Source of the DNA: Spartobacteria bacterium
GTDB taxonomy: Bacteria > Verrucomicrobiota > Kiritimatiellia > RZYC01
Reading direction: 5' to 3'
Assembly: GCA_009930475.1 (NCBI GenBank)
Contig: RZYC01000025.1
Coordinates: 1 to 46,265, forward strand
Length of the DNA stretch: 46,265 nucleotides
Shown here one piece after another: positions 8,646 to 18,373 of the stretch; position 1 is the first letter of the stretch; the number at the start of each line of letters is the position of its first letter. The notes under the pieces are model-generated. The model was not told the origin of the DNA. It made no database searches and was given only the letters and a program-made list of their open reading frames with translations. The position numbers and the translations under genes are program-made.

Positions 8646-11600
8646 ATGCCACGCATCTTTGACAATATCGAGCAACATCTATCGGAAGCCCTGTTGAAAA
8701 GTTTATCCAAAGCATATCGGTCAGATTTTTGCGTTGGCTATTTTAATTTGCGCGGATGGAAGGTCATTGATGCAGAAATCGATAAATTTGCGGGAGAAGA
8801 AGGTAAGCAGTGCCGTTTGTTGGTCGGTATGAGTCTATATGACGAAGAAGAACTGAGAAAAGCCCTCAGTGCAGCCCCCCAGAACCGCATTGATCAGAGT
8901 GAAGCAATCCGGTTGAAAAAGAAGCTGGCGGAATCCTTTAAGGCTCAACTTTGTTACGGAGTTCCCAGTGATGTTGATGAAGCCGGACTGCGTCGCCTGT
9001 TAAAGCAGCTTAAAACCGGCAAAGTGATTGTAAAGCTTTTCACCAGCCACCCATTGCATGCAAAATTATACCTGGCGTTCCGTGATGATGCCGACAATCC
9101 TGCAATCGGGTATGTCGGGAGCAGTAATCTAACCTTTGCCGGCCTTGGCAAACAGGGAGAATTGAACGTCGATGTCCTGGATCATGATTCTACGCAGAAA
9201 CTGGCCGATTGGTTTGAGGATCGCTGGACAGATCGGTTTTCCATAAATATTACAGACGAATTGATCACGGTAATTGAGGAGAGCTGGGCACGCGAAGAAG
9301 CGATACCGCCTTACCATGTTTACCTAAAAATGGCTTATATTCTCTCTCAAGAGGCACGCACCGGAATTGCCGAAGAAGTGCTGCCGGAGCAGTTCGAAAC
9401 TCAACTATTTGGCTTTCAGAAAGATGCGGTCAAGGTGGCAGCTCGACACCTCAAAGCGCGCGGCGGCGTGTTGATAGGCGATGTGGTCGGACTGGGCAAA
9501 ACCATAACAGCCACCGCAGTTGCAAGCCTGTTCGATCACTTACGTGTTCTCGTTATTTGTCCCAAAAACCTGGTCTCCATGTGGGAAGACTATGCGCATC
9601 ATTACGGCGTCCAAATGAAGGTTCTATCGATTACACAGGCTGGAAAATTGGAAAAAATGCGGCGTTATCAACTCGTGATCATCGATGAATCTCACAACCT
9701 GCGAAATCGTGAAGGCCAGCGCTACAGGCTGGTAAGACAGTATCTTGAAGAAAATGAATCCAAAGTGATGCTGCTTTCCGCAACGCCCTACAACAAAACC
9801 TTTGATGACCTGGGCAACCAGTTGCGATTGTTTCTTGACCCTGAAAAGGACATCGGTGTCGCGCCAGAAATGTTGATTAGGGAGAAGGGCGAATTGTTCC
9901 TGAATCAAAAAGAATGTCGACCACGTACGTTGAGGGCATTTGAATACAGCGAATATCCCGACGATTGGCGCGAACTGATGCGCCTTTATCTGGTTCGCCG
10001 AACACGCAGTTTTATAAAGGCCAGTCATTCACGATTCGACACGTCGAACGGTCGCCATTATCTTCTTTTTGCGGATAACACACGTTCGTATTTTCCCGCA
10101 CGCGTTCCGAAAACATTGAAATTTGCCGTGGATGAAGCGGATGCTGATGATCAATATGCTCGTCTCTACTCCGACAACGTTGCGAAACCTATCGGCAAGC
10201 TGGCACTGCCTCGTTACGGTCTGAGTCAATACGAAAACAAAGACACGACAGCCTCGCGCACACCCGACGAACAAGAAATGATGGAAAACCTGTCTCGCGG
10301 AGGAAAGCGACTCATGGGATTCTGCCGCACCGGATTATTTAAGCGATTGGAGAGCAGCGGCAATGTATTCATCCAATCATTGGAACGACATGTGCTGCGC
10401 AACTATGTTTTTATCCATGCAATGGAAAATGGTCTGCCTCTGCCAATTGGCTCACAGGATGTTGAATTGCTGGATTCACGTATAGCGGATGACGATGAAG
10501 GGAGTCAATGTGAACTCTTCGGTGACAAAGAAAAAAGGGAGCCATTACGTACGAAAGCCACATTCAGAAAACGGGCTGAAGAGGTTTACAACGGGTACCG
10601 GAAGCATGCTGCGGCCCGGTTTAAATGGATTGAGTCACGCCATTTCACCGACAAACTGACTTCCGACCTGCAACAAGATGCCGATCGTCTCATCAAAGTA
10701 CTGACAAAATATGGCGACTGGAATCCGGCAAAAGACCGCAAGTTCAACCTGTTGAAAGAGCTTCTCGAAACGACACATGCAAAAGAAAAGGTGCTGGTGT
10801 TCACTCAGTTCGCTGATACCGCCGTATATCTTGCCAAAGAACTCAATAAAGCTGGGATAAACGGGGTTGTATCGGTTACCGGCGACAATGAAAATCCAAC
10901 GGGGTTCGCGCATCGGTTCAGCCCGATAAGCAATGGCAAAACGATAACGCCAGAAAGCGAATTACGTGTGCTGATTGCCACGGATGTACTTAGCGAAGGT
11001 CAGAACCTTCAGGATGCGCACATTGTTGTGAACTACGACCTGCCATGGGCCATTATTCGCCTTATTCAGCGTGCCGGACGCGTAGATCGAATCGGGCAGA
11101 AACATGATGTGATTTTGTGCTATTCATTTCTGCCCGCAGATGGTGTGGAGAAAATCATCAGGCTGCGTTCACGCGTCCAGGAACGTCTCACGCAAAATGC
11201 CGAAGTAGTCGGCTCTGATGAGGCCTTCTTCGAAGACCAGACCGACCTCGAAACGCTAGAAAACCTGTACAACGAAAAAGAAGGGGTACTGGACGGAGAT
11301 GAAGACGACGGCGAGGTCGATCTCGCATCCGAGGCCTATCAAATTTGGAAAAATGCCATTGACGATGACCCGAAACTGGCAAAGATTATTCCCGAACTGC
11401 CGAATGTTATTTATTCCGCACGCCCATGGGAAGCACGTGACGGACTACCCGAGGGCGTGCTGGTCTTCATGAAAACCGGTGAAGGGAACTGCGCACTGGC
11501 ATGGATGGATAACGATGGTCAGAGTGTCACGGAATCACAATTCCGCATTATGAAGGCCGCCAGATGTGAACCCGACACCCCGACCCTTGACAAAGCGCCC

Positions 11601-12011
11601 GGACATCATGCCCTGACCGCCAGGGGTGTTGAGCTGATCATCAAAGAAAATCGAAACATCCACAATACAACAGGCACGCTTGGCAGTCGGCATGGAATCC
11701 GCTTCCGAATATACGAACTGCTCAAAAATCATCTTGACCATATTGAAGGCGAATTGTTCGACACAGCAGAACTTCGCAAGGCCATGCAGGATGTCTATGA
11801 AAATCCTTTGAAAGAAAAAGCCAAAGCCGTGCTTGGTCAGCATTTAAAACAGAAAACATCCGCACAAAAGGTCGGCGAAGTAATCCAAACGCTTTACGAA
11901 GAAGATGAATTGGTGCTCGGCAAACATGCGGCAGGTACTACCGAACCGCAGCTCATCTGTTCGCTGGGATTAAGAAAACGCACAATATCAAGGATTAACC
12001 ATGTCCATTAA
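8646..12011 (+). CDS. PLD-nuclease / SNF2-family helicase, restriction-type
   Basis: This 1121-residue protein joins a phospholipase-D-type nuclease half-site to a two-lobe superfamily 2 translocase. Near residues 135-175 is HAKLYL followed by GYVGSSNLTFAGLG, the HxK ... GSxN signature. The SNF2 lobe has Walker A GDVVGLGKT (about residue 280) and Walker B IIDESHNLRNREG. The second lobe has VLVFTQFADTAVYLAKEL, then IATDVLSEGQNLQDAHIVVNYDLPW and QRAGRVDRIGQ. Proteins like this pair with adenine methyltransferases in restriction-like systems, and the next gene, overlapping by 11 bases, is one. I infer that it is the translocating, cleaving arm that attacks unmethylated DNA. The SNF2-methylase pairing recalls DISARM, but the DISARM marker genes drmA and drmB are absent here, so I do not use that name. 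Confidence 0.88.
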   Translation: MPRIFDNIEQHLSEALLKSLSKAYRSDFCVGYFNLRGWKVIDAEIDKFAGEEGKQCRLLVGMSLYDEEELRKALSAAPQNRIDQSEAIRLKKKLAESFKAQLCYGVPSDVDEAGLRRLLKQLKTGKVIVKLFTSHPLHAKLYLAFRDDADNPAIGYVGSSNLTFAGLGKQGELNVDVLDHDSTQKLADWFEDRWTDRFSINITDELITVIEESWAREEAIPPYHVYLKMAYILSQEARTGIAEEVLPEQFETQLFGFQKDAVKVAARHLKARGGVLIGDVVGLGKTITATAVASLFDHLRVLVICPKNLVSMWEDYAHHYGVQMKVLSITQAGKLEKMRRYQLVIIDESHNLRNREGQRYRLVRQYLEENESKVMLLSATPYNKTFDDLGNQLRLFLDPEKDIGVAPEMLIREKGELFLNQKECRPRTLRAFEYSEYPDDWRELMRLYLVRRTRSFIKASHSRFDTSNGRHYLLFADNTRSYFPARVPKTLKFAVDEADADDQYARLYSDNVAKPIGKLALPRYGLSQYENKDTTASRTPDEQEMMENLSRGGKRLMGFCRTGLFKRLESSGNVFIQSLERHVLRNYVFIHAMENGLPLPIGSQDVELLDSRIADDDEGSQCELFGDKEKREPLRTKATFRKRAEEVYNGYRKHAAARFKWIESRHFTDKLTSDLQQDADRLIKVLTKYGDWNPAKDRKFNLLKELLETTHAKEKVLVFTQFADTAVYLAKELNKAGINGVVSVTGDNENPTGFAHRFSPISNGKTITPESELRVLIATDVLSEGQNLQDAHIVVNYDLPWAIIRLIQRAGRVDRIGQKHDVILCYSFLPADGVEKIIRLRSRVQERLTQNAEVVGSDEAFFEDQTDLETLENLYNEKEGVLDGDEDDGEVDLASEAYQIWKNAIDDDPKLAKIIPELPNVIYSARPWEARDGLPEGVLVFMKTGEGNCALAWMDNDGQSVTESQFRIMKAARCEPDTPTLDKAPGHHALTARGVELIIKENRNIHNTTGTLGSRHGIRFRIYELLKNHLDHIEGELFDTAELRKAMQDVYENPLKEKAKAVLGQHLKQKTSAQKVGEVIQTLYEEDELVLGKHAAGTTEPQLICSLGLRKRTISRINHVH

Positions 12012-15000
12012 CAAAAAAAGAATCAAACGGTATTTGGAAACGCACGATTTCGGCGAACTGTTCAACCAGCTTGGCTGGGACTGGCCGCAGAGCGAGACAC
12101 CGTATCCTGTTCAGATCGGGGAAGCGTTGTTTAAGCTTGAACCCGTAGCGCACAAGCGTGGATTTATCGCCTACCACTGTGCCTGCCTGCCCGATTCCGC
12201 AACCCGGACAAAAATTGAAAGCAAGCTGTCACGCGATGTCCGCGAACACATTGTCATATTCACCGATCCAGAAACGAAAAAACAGCGTTGGCAATGGGTG
12301 CGGCGTGTGCCCGGTCAGCCGCTCTCACGCAAAGAGCATGAATACCTGCCCAACCAGCCCATGCTGCTGATCGAAAAAATCGGATACCTTGAAGTGGGCA
12401 TGGACGAAGAAGAAAATATCGACCTTCTGGATGTGTACGACAAGGTGAAAACAGCCTTCAATATCGACAATGTCACCAAAAAATTCTATGAACGCTTCAA
12501 AAAGGAGCACGATGCCTTTTTGAAGTTCATCAAGGGCATAAACGAGCTTGGAGATGCCCAATGGTATGCATCCGTGATGCTCAATCGCCTCATGTTCATC
12601 TATTTTATCCAGAAAAAGGGCTTTTTGGACGGTGATTATGACTATTTGCGTAATCGAATGGCTCTTGTGCAAAAAAAGAAGGGAAAAGACCAGTTTCACA
12701 CCTTTTATCGCTGTTTTTTAATGATATTATGTCATGAAGTCCTCGCAAAACAGCCAAAAAACCGTGAGTTGGACAATGATTTACTCAAACTCATCGGAAA
12801 CGTGCCCTATTTGAACGGCGGAATCTTTCAACCGCATGAAATTGAGCGCAAATATGACGAAATTGACATCGCGGACGATGCATTTGAGGCTATTTTCGAC
12901 TTTTTTGATCAGTACGAGTGGCATCTGGACAACCGCCCCGCCGCCAACACAAACGAAATCAATCCCGATGTCCTCGGCTACATTTTCGAGAAATACATCA
13001 ATCAGAAGCAAATGGGGGCCTATTACACCAAAGAGGACATAACGGAATACATCGCTAAAAACACCATCATTCCCTGTCTGTTCGATAAGGCGCAAAAAGC
13101 CTGCAAAATCGCCTTTGAAGGCGAAATCGCCGTCTGGAACCTCTTGCGGAATGATCCCGACCGCTATATCTATCACGCCGTGCGCCACGGAGTCACCTAC
13201 GACGTGCACAACGATGTGGAACGGTCCGAACCCGTGCCCTATCCCGAGGAAATTGCCATCGGACTCGACACCACTAAGCCCGATCTGCTGGATCGCCGCA
13301 AAAAATGGAACACACCCGCACCTCCCGAGGCCGCATTGCCTACCGAAATCTGGCGCGAGACCGTCGCCCGACGGCAGCGCTATGAAGAGATCAAAGGCAA
13401 ACTTCAGCGCGGCGAAATCCGCTGCATCAACGATCTGATCACCCTCAATCTCGACATCCGCCAGTTCGCGCAGGATGTAATCGAACGCTGCGAAAGCCCC
13501 GATTTGCTTAACGCCTTCTGGGTCGCCATCGCCGGACGTCTGCCGCAAAACTCCAACGAAGCCATCAAACCCGGCATCACCGTGCTCGATCCCACCTGCG
13601 GATCCGGTGCCTTCCTGTTTGCCGCCCTCAATATCCTCGAACCGCTCTACGAAGCCTGTCTGGAACGAATGAAAGGCTTCCTCGAAGAATGGTGCGCACA
13701 ACCCAAACACACCAACTACACCAAATTCTTCCGTTCCATTCTGGACGAAATTGACAACCACCCCTCGCACAAATATTTCATCTACAAATCCATCATCATC
13801 CACAACCTCTACGGCGTGGATATCATGAAAGAGGCCATCGAAATCTGCAAACTGCGCCTCTTCCTCAAGCTGGTGGCACAGGTGGACGAAGTTAACAAGA
13901 TTGAACCGCTGCCCGATATCGACTTTAATATCAAAGCAGGCAATACACTCGTTGGTTTTGCCACCGAAGAAGAAATGAAAAGCTTCTTTGATCAGGAAAC
14001 TGGCGGACAGGGATTGTTACAGTTTGATGATCGATTGGAACAGGTGAAAGATGCCGCTGAAGAAATTAACCGGCTCTATAACCTCTTCCGCGAAGCGCAG
14101 CTAGAAAAAGATAGCTCACTCACCATGGCCAAGAAGACGCTACAGAACAAACTCGATGCCCTCAACGACCAACTGAATCAGTACCTCGCCGACGACTATG
14201 GCATCGACCGAAAGAAAAAGAATGCTTACGCATCCTTCCTCGAATCGCACCAGCCATTCCACTGGTTCATCGAGTTCTATGGCATTATAAAATCCGGCGG
14301 CTTTGACGCTATTATCGGCAATCCACCCTATGTAGAGTATTCCAAAGTTCGGAAAGAATATCAGATTAAGGGGTATGAAACTGAAGAGTGTGGGGATCTT
14401 TATGCGTTTGTAATGGAACGGACTCTTACGCTTCTTGCCAAAAATATGTTTATAGGGATGATCGTTCCTGTCTCGATTGTGAGCACTGATGGTTTTTCAT
14501 GCTTGCGCGATTATATGCTTCACTTAGCGAGTGAGGCGTGGAGTTCTAGTTATGCTGAGCGCCCGTCAAAACTATTTACCGGAGTTGAAAAGCGCCTCAC
14601 AACATGGGTTCAAAAAAAAGGCGAGAATTGTACGTCGTTATATCTGTCTAAATATCATCGGTGGCTCACTGAAGAACGCGATCTGTTGTTTGGTTTGATG
14701 GAGTATACATCAGCTAATAAGGCAATAATAGAGGATATAATTATTCCCAAAATTGGAAATGAGATTGAGTTAATGATTCTCCAGAAAATTTTCTTATTTA
14801 CCCCTCTTTCGGTAGGCTTGATTGGAACATCTTCCCATGAAGTCCTTTATACTAGGAAGCTTCGATATTTTGTCCAATTCTTAGATTTTGTCCCTAGACT
14901 GACAGATTCTCATGGAAATAATGTTCTGCCCTCAGAACTAAAGAAGCTTTGCTTTCGGGACAAGGGGGATGATCGGACTGCGTTGGCTTTACTTAACTCG

Positions 15001-15360
15001 AATCTGTTTTTCTGGTTTTTTTGTGCATATTCAGACGTTCGAAATGTGAACAAAAGGGAAATTGTTCGATTCCCTATTGGATTTAAAAAAGTAACTGCCG
15101 ATGTTTCATTGAAGTTGTTAGAACTCGGTTCTGATTTAATGAGCAGCTACGAGGAAAATGCCCAACTTATTACAAATAACTACAAGGCCCATGGAAAGTT
15201 AACAATTCAGAGTTTCCAGCCTCGATTATCCAAGCTAATCATCGACGAAATCGACAAAGTATTAGCAGAGCACTACGGATTCACGAAAGAGGAACTGGAC
15301 TACATCATCAACTACGACATCAAGTACCGCATGGGAAAAGAGTTGTTTGAGGGGGAGTAA
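12001..15360 (+). CDS. Large N6-adenine DNA methyltransferase (Eco57I-like class)
   Basis: This 1119-residue protein has the S-adenosylmethionine motif TVLDPTCGSGAFLFAALNILEPLY near residue 525 and the catalytic motif DAIIGNPPYVEY near residue 775, the order and spacing of gamma-class N6-adenine methylases. The N-terminal 300 residues include YYTKEDITEYIAKNTI, the usual lead-in to such domains. No endonuclease motif is evident, so the helicase gene upstream likely supplies cleavage. The part after NPPY, roughly 14370-15200, is clearly more AT-rich and uses different codons than the rest, as expected for an exchangeable target-recognition domain. It starts inside the end of the helicase gene, so the two are probably co-translated. 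It likely marks host DNA as self. Confidence 0.88.
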   Translation: MSINKKRIKRYLETHDFGELFNQLGWDWPQSETPYPVQIGEALFKLEPVAHKRGFIAYHCACLPDSATRTKIESKLSRDVREHIVIFTDPETKKQRWQWVRRVPGQPLSRKEHEYLPNQPMLLIEKIGYLEVGMDEEENIDLLDVYDKVKTAFNIDNVTKKFYERFKKEHDAFLKFIKGINELGDAQWYASVMLNRLMFIYFIQKKGFLDGDYDYLRNRMALVQKKKGKDQFHTFYRCFLMILCHEVLAKQPKNRELDNDLLKLIGNVPYLNGGIFQPHEIERKYDEIDIADDAFEAIFDFFDQYEWHLDNRPAANTNEINPDVLGYIFEKYINQKQMGAYYTKEDITEYIAKNTIIPCLFDKAQKACKIAFEGEIAVWNLLRNDPDRYIYHAVRHGVTYDVHNDVERSEPVPYPEEIAIGLDTTKPDLLDRRKKWNTPAPPEAALPTEIWRETVARRQRYEEIKGKLQRGEIRCINDLITLNLDIRQFAQDVIERCESPDLLNAFWVAIAGRLPQNSNEAIKPGITVLDPTCGSGAFLFAALNILEPLYEACLERMKGFLEEWCAQPKHTNYTKFFRSILDEIDNHPSHKYFIYKSIIIHNLYGVDIMKEAIEICKLRLFLKLVAQVDEVNKIEPLPDIDFNIKAGNTLVGFATEEEMKSFFDQETGGQGLLQFDDRLEQVKDAAEEINRLYNLFREAQLEKDSSLTMAKKTLQNKLDALNDQLNQYLADDYGIDRKKKNAYASFLESHQPFHWFIEFYGIIKSGGFDAIIGNPPYVEYSKVRKEYQIKGYETEECGDLYAFVMERTLTLLAKNMFIGMIVPVSIVSTDGFSCLRDYMLHLASEAWSSSYAERPSKLFTGVEKRLTTWVQKKGENCTSLYLSKYHRWLTEERDLLFGLMEYTSANKAIIEDIIIPKIGNEIELMILQKIFLFTPLSVGLIGTSSHEVLYTRKLRYFVQFLDFVPRLTDSHGNNVLPSELKKLCFRDKGDDRTALALLNSNLFFWFFCAYSDVRNVNKREIVRFPIGFKKVTADVSLKLLELGSDLMSSYEENAQLITNNYKAHGKLTIQSFQPRLSKLIIDEIDKVLAEHYGFTKEELDYIINYDIKYRMGKELFEGE

Positions 15361-15455
15361 AACACTAAAAAGGAATACCGTTATGCGGTGCTGATGCGTT
15401 GCGACTGGATAGGTGTTGAAATGGACGCGAATGGACAAGATGGAGAGATCCGGTA

Positions 15456-16124
15456 ATGGACGATAATAGAGCTGGCGTGGGTCAGGAATCCTTGCTACCG
15501 ACACATGGGGGCTACCGGAAGCTGAAGAGTTTTCAGGTGGCGCAGTTAGTGTATGATGTGACGGTTCGTTTTGTGGAGCGGTATGTGGATCGGTTCAGTC
15601 GTACGCGAGATCAGATGGTGCAGGCGGCACGAAGCGGGGTGCAGAATATTGCGGAGGGCTCGCAGGCATCGGGCACGTCGAAAAAGACGGAACTGAAGCT
15701 GACGAATGTGGCGCGGGCCAGTCTGGAGGAACTGCGGTTGGACTACGAAGATTTTTTGCGTCAGCGAGGTTTGCAGCAATGGGCCCCCGAAGAGCCGTTG
15801 CGCCGGGCACTGGTGAACCGGCGGTGCAAAAGCGCCGGTGAGGTTGCGCAATGGATAAAGTCAGTGGCTCATGAAAGTGGACGGTATGGTCATGATGGGC
15901 GAAATGGACAGCAGCGCTCTATGGCGTCCATGGCGTCCATATTGTCCAAGAAAGTATATCCCGAGCTTTCAGCAAATGCGGCGCTAGTTTTGATTGAGGT
16001 GGCTTGCAGTTTACTGACGAAACAGGTGCAATCGCAGGCAGCACAGTTTGAGGAGGAAGGCGGGTTTTCCGAGCGGGTCTATCGGGTTCGTTCTAACCGG
16101 CGGCAAAACGGGCGTAGCGTTTAG
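15456..16124 (+). CDS. Four-helix-bundle 'suffix' protein of restriction operons, copy 1
   Basis: The 222-residue protein opens with GGYRKLKSFQVAQLVYDVTVRFVERYVDRF and QMVQAARSGVQNIAEGSQASGTSKKTELKLTNVARASLEELRLDYEDFL. This is the four-helix-bundle fold of the 23S-rRNA-intervening-sequence family, extended by the 'suffix' domain (about 170-215: NAALVLIEVACSLLTKQVQ...GGFSERVYRVR). Such proteins are found inside type I and related restriction operons; the function is unknown. The linker (about 135-160) is low complexity, with SMASMAS encoded by a repeated ATGGCGTCC. A paralogue lies at 22660-23322 in the decayed type I operon. The start at 15456 is the first ATG that includes the conserved HGGYRKL lead-in. 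Confidence 0.82.
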   Translation: MDDNRAGVGQESLLPTHGGYRKLKSFQVAQLVYDVTVRFVERYVDRFSRTRDQMVQAARSGVQNIAEGSQASGTSKKTELKLTNVARASLEELRLDYEDFLRQRGLQQWAPEEPLRRALVNRRCKSAGEVAQWIKSVAHESGRYGHDGRNGQQRSMASMASILSKKVYPELSANAALVLIEVACSLLTKQVQSQAAQFEEEGGFSERVYRVRSNRRQNGRSV

Positions 16125-16154
16125 AGAAAATCTGCAGAACAATGGAGAATAAAA

Positions 16155-16862
16155 ATGAAAGACACTGTAAAGGACAGCAACAAAACGATTCGCACCATTC
16201 TCGAAGATTTGGCGAGGGTACAGGAAAACATGCTTTCGCTGTCGGATGATATATGGCTCAACATAGACCACAACGACTCGGAAGAATTGCAGAGGGGGTA
16301 TGAATTTAAGAAAGCTTACAACGAAAAAATGACGGCGTTTGACCGTCTGGCAACGGATATATCCGTACTGGTGCAGCAATATACAGCCATTCGTCTGGAT
16401 TCATTCGACGATGACGACGGAACCGGAAAAGAAAATGCCGACGAGAAAAACGCGCGCATCATTCGCGACCTGAACCGCGATGAAGCGCATGCCATAACGG
16501 AACAATTCACCTTTAAGCGGCCTTGTGGTTTTGTGTTATGCGGGAAAGGCTATAGTGGAATCAATACGTGGCGAGGCATTTTTGAAAAAGTGTGTCAACT
16601 GCTTCACGAGCGCAATGCCGAACTGTTCAAACGTTTGCCAACCCATGAAGATTTTTTGACCAGAAGGGGCAATCCACTATTCTCTATTAACATAGATGCG
16701 TTACGTCATGCAGCAGAGGTTGTTCCCGGACTGTATGCGGAGGTCAATCTTTCAGCCAATGCCTTGTGCGAACAGATGCGACTGCTACTCCACACGTTTG
16801 GCATCAGCGAGAATGATATGACCGTCTATCTGCGTCAGGATCGCGACGTCAGGCAGGCATGA
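16155..16862 (+). CDS. Unknown protein of the helicase-methylase operon
   Basis: I do not recognise this 235-residue protein as a whole. Its first half is helical, with a very acidic patch (SFDDDDGTGKENADEKN, about 78-94). Its second half (about 110-232) reads FKRPCGFVLCGKGYSGINTWRGIFEKVCQLLHERN ... VVPGLYAEVNLSANALCEQMRLLLHTFGISENDMTVYLR. From memory, this layout (an FxLxGxxY strand, a W then helix, and an xVETNLSAN-like strand before a final helix) recurs as a C-terminal add-on of restriction-related proteins, but I cannot name the family. A good ribosome-binding site (GGAGAAT) precedes it. It lies 30 bases after the four-helix gene and 15 bases before the RhuM gene. It is probably an accessory of the same system. 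Confidence 0.6.
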   Translation: MKDTVKDSNKTIRTILEDLARVQENMLSLSDDIWLNIDHNDSEELQRGYEFKKAYNEKMTAFDRLATDISVLVQQYTAIRLDSFDDDDGTGKENADEKNARIIRDLNRDEAHAITEQFTFKRPCGFVLCGKGYSGINTWRGIFEKVCQLLHERNAELFKRLPTHEDFLTRRGNPLFSINIDALRHAAEVVPGLYAEVNLSANALCEQMRLLLHTFGISENDMTVYLRQDRDVRQA

Positions 16863-16877
16863 CAAGAAAAGGGAATC

Positions 16878-17903
16878 ATGACAGATAACGAACTGGGAAA
16901 ACTGATTGTCTATCAATCACCGGATGGGGAAATAAAGCTGGACGTGCGCCTTCAGGACGAAACCGTTTGGCTGACACAGGCCATGATGGCCGAGCTGTTT
17001 CAGACGACGACACAAAACATAACCATCCATCTGAAAAGCATATATCAAGAGGGTGAATTGAATGAAGCGGCAACTTGTAAGGATTTCTTACAAGTTCAGC
17101 AGGAAGGTTCGCGAACGGTCCAACGTATGCGAAAGTTCTACAACCTGGACGTGATCATTTCGGTCGGCTACAGAGTAAAAAGCGCAGTGGCCACCCGTTT
17201 TCGCATCTGGGCGACAGCGCGATTGAAAGAGTATCTGATCAAGGGCTTTACGATGAACGATGAACGGCTGAAAGAGCCGGATGGCGGTCGCTATTTTGAA
17301 GAACTGCTGGCCCGCATTCGGGACATTCGTTCCTCGGAAAAAGTGTTCTGGCGCAAGGTACTTGATATTTACGCGACCAGCGTTGATTACGACCCGCAAG
17401 TAGAAACGTCACAGCTTTTTTTCAAGAAAGTGCAGAACAAGATGCACTGGGCGGCACACGGCCGCACGGCAGCCGAATTAATTTTCAACAGGGCCGACGC
17501 TGATCAACCCAACATGGGCATTACAAACTATCCGGGCAACAAGCTGCTCAAGCGTGATGTGGAAGTAGCCAAAAACTATCTGTCGGAGGAGGAACTCAAC
17601 ATTCTAAACCGGATCGTAACGGCTTATCTCGAACTGGCAGAAATTCAGGCGCTCAACCGTCAGCCAATGACCATGCAGGACTGGGTTGAGCGATTGAACC
17701 AGTTTTTAACCATGACCGGACGCGACCTGCTTACACATGCCGGAAAGTGTAGCCACGAGGCCGCCATCGCCAAAGCCCATGAAGAATACGAATCATTCCG
17801 GCTAAAACAGCTCAAAGAACCCACCGACGTTGAACGCCATTTCGTCGAAGCGGAACAGGAACTGAAAAATATCGAGTCGTCCCGCAAAAAAGGGTCAAAA
17901 TGA
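16878..17903 (+). CDS. RhuM-family protein
   Basis: The 341-residue protein matches the virulence-associated RhuM pattern throughout. It has IVYQSPDGEIKLDVRLQDETVWLTQAMMAELFQTTTQNITIHLKSIY at the N-terminus, then FYNLDVIISVGYRVKSAVATRFRIWATARLKEYLIKGFTMNDERL. The C-terminal half contains NKMHWAAHGRTAAELIFNRAD and a helical tail. RhuM proteins are common in restriction and toxin loci. Their N-terminus resembles a Bro/KilA-N-like or winged-helix DNA-binding unit, and the biochemical activity is unsettled. A purine-rich site (AAAAGGGAATC) precedes the ATG. Its stop overlaps the next start (ATGA at 17900-17903), so it belongs to the helicase-methylase array. A second, broken RhuM gene lies at 27803. 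Confidence 0.85.
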   Translation: MTDNELGKLIVYQSPDGEIKLDVRLQDETVWLTQAMMAELFQTTTQNITIHLKSIYQEGELNEAATCKDFLQVQQEGSRTVQRMRKFYNLDVIISVGYRVKSAVATRFRIWATARLKEYLIKGFTMNDERLKEPDGGRYFEELLARIRDIRSSEKVFWRKVLDIYATSVDYDPQVETSQLFFKKVQNKMHWAAHGRTAAELIFNRADADQPNMGITNYPGNKLLKRDVEVAKNYLSEEELNILNRIVTAYLELAEIQALNRQPMTMQDWVERLNQFLTMTGRDLLTHAGKCSHEAAIAKAHEEYESFRLKQLKEPTDVERHFVEAEQELKNIESSRKKGSK

Positions 17904-18373
17904 ATTCCATCCAGACCATCCAGCTCGGTGAACAATCCCTAGCCGCCATCGGTAACATTGCCCTGCTAGACCGCAGAAAAACCGGCCTTCTTTGCTCCCG
18001 AAAATGCCCGGCCGATAAAATTATCGAATCGTATGACCAATTCAAAATATGGACTGCTGACCCGGAGATGACCGTCATCAGCGGCTTTCATTCCCCACTC
18101 GAAAAAGAATGCCTTCACCTGCTCCTCAAGGGCAGCGCGAACATCATAATGTGCCCGCCCCGTGAAATTATGCACATGCGCCTTTCCAACGATTGGAAAC
18201 CTGCCATCAACGAAGGTCGCATGCTCATCCTGTCCCCCTTTACTCAAAGACGCGCTGACACAAAAATAATCAATAGCCGAAACCAATTCGTTGCAAGCAT
18301 CTCCAACGAACTGATCATTCCTTACTCCGCTCCTGAAGGCGTTTTGTCCAACATCGCCCATCCACGAGCATGA
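17900..18373 (+). CDS. DprA/SLOG-like small protein
   Basis: The 157-residue protein has the Rossmann-like core of DprA / LOG proteins. A strand LDRRKTGLLCSRKCPADKIIESYDQF is followed by MTVISGFHSPLEKECLHLLLKGSANIIMCPPREI, then RMLILSPF. The ISGFHSPLEKE segment corresponds to the nucleotide- or DNA-binding GxxSGxDxxAH region of DprA, but with FHSPLEKE in place of the usual residues. It is half the length of true DprA and lacks the winged-helix end, so a role in transformation is unlikely. It starts in an ATGA overlap with the RhuM gene and ends the plus-strand operon. A role as nucleotide sensor or single-strand DNA binder is inference. A TTCCAACGATTGGAA palindrome lies inside the gene at 18184-18198. 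Confidence 0.7.
   Translation: MNSIQTIQLGEQSLAAIGNIALLDRRKTGLLCSRKCPADKIIESYDQFKIWTADPEMTVISGFHSPLEKECLHLLLKGSANIIMCPPREIMHMRLSNDWKPAINEGRMLILSPFTQRRADTKIINSRNQFVASISNELIIPYSAPEGVLSNIAHPRA

Noticed and set aside
8646-18373. Complete BREX or DISARM system
   Set aside because: No PglZ, BrxC, DrmA or DrmB counterpart is present; only the helicase-methylase theme is shared.
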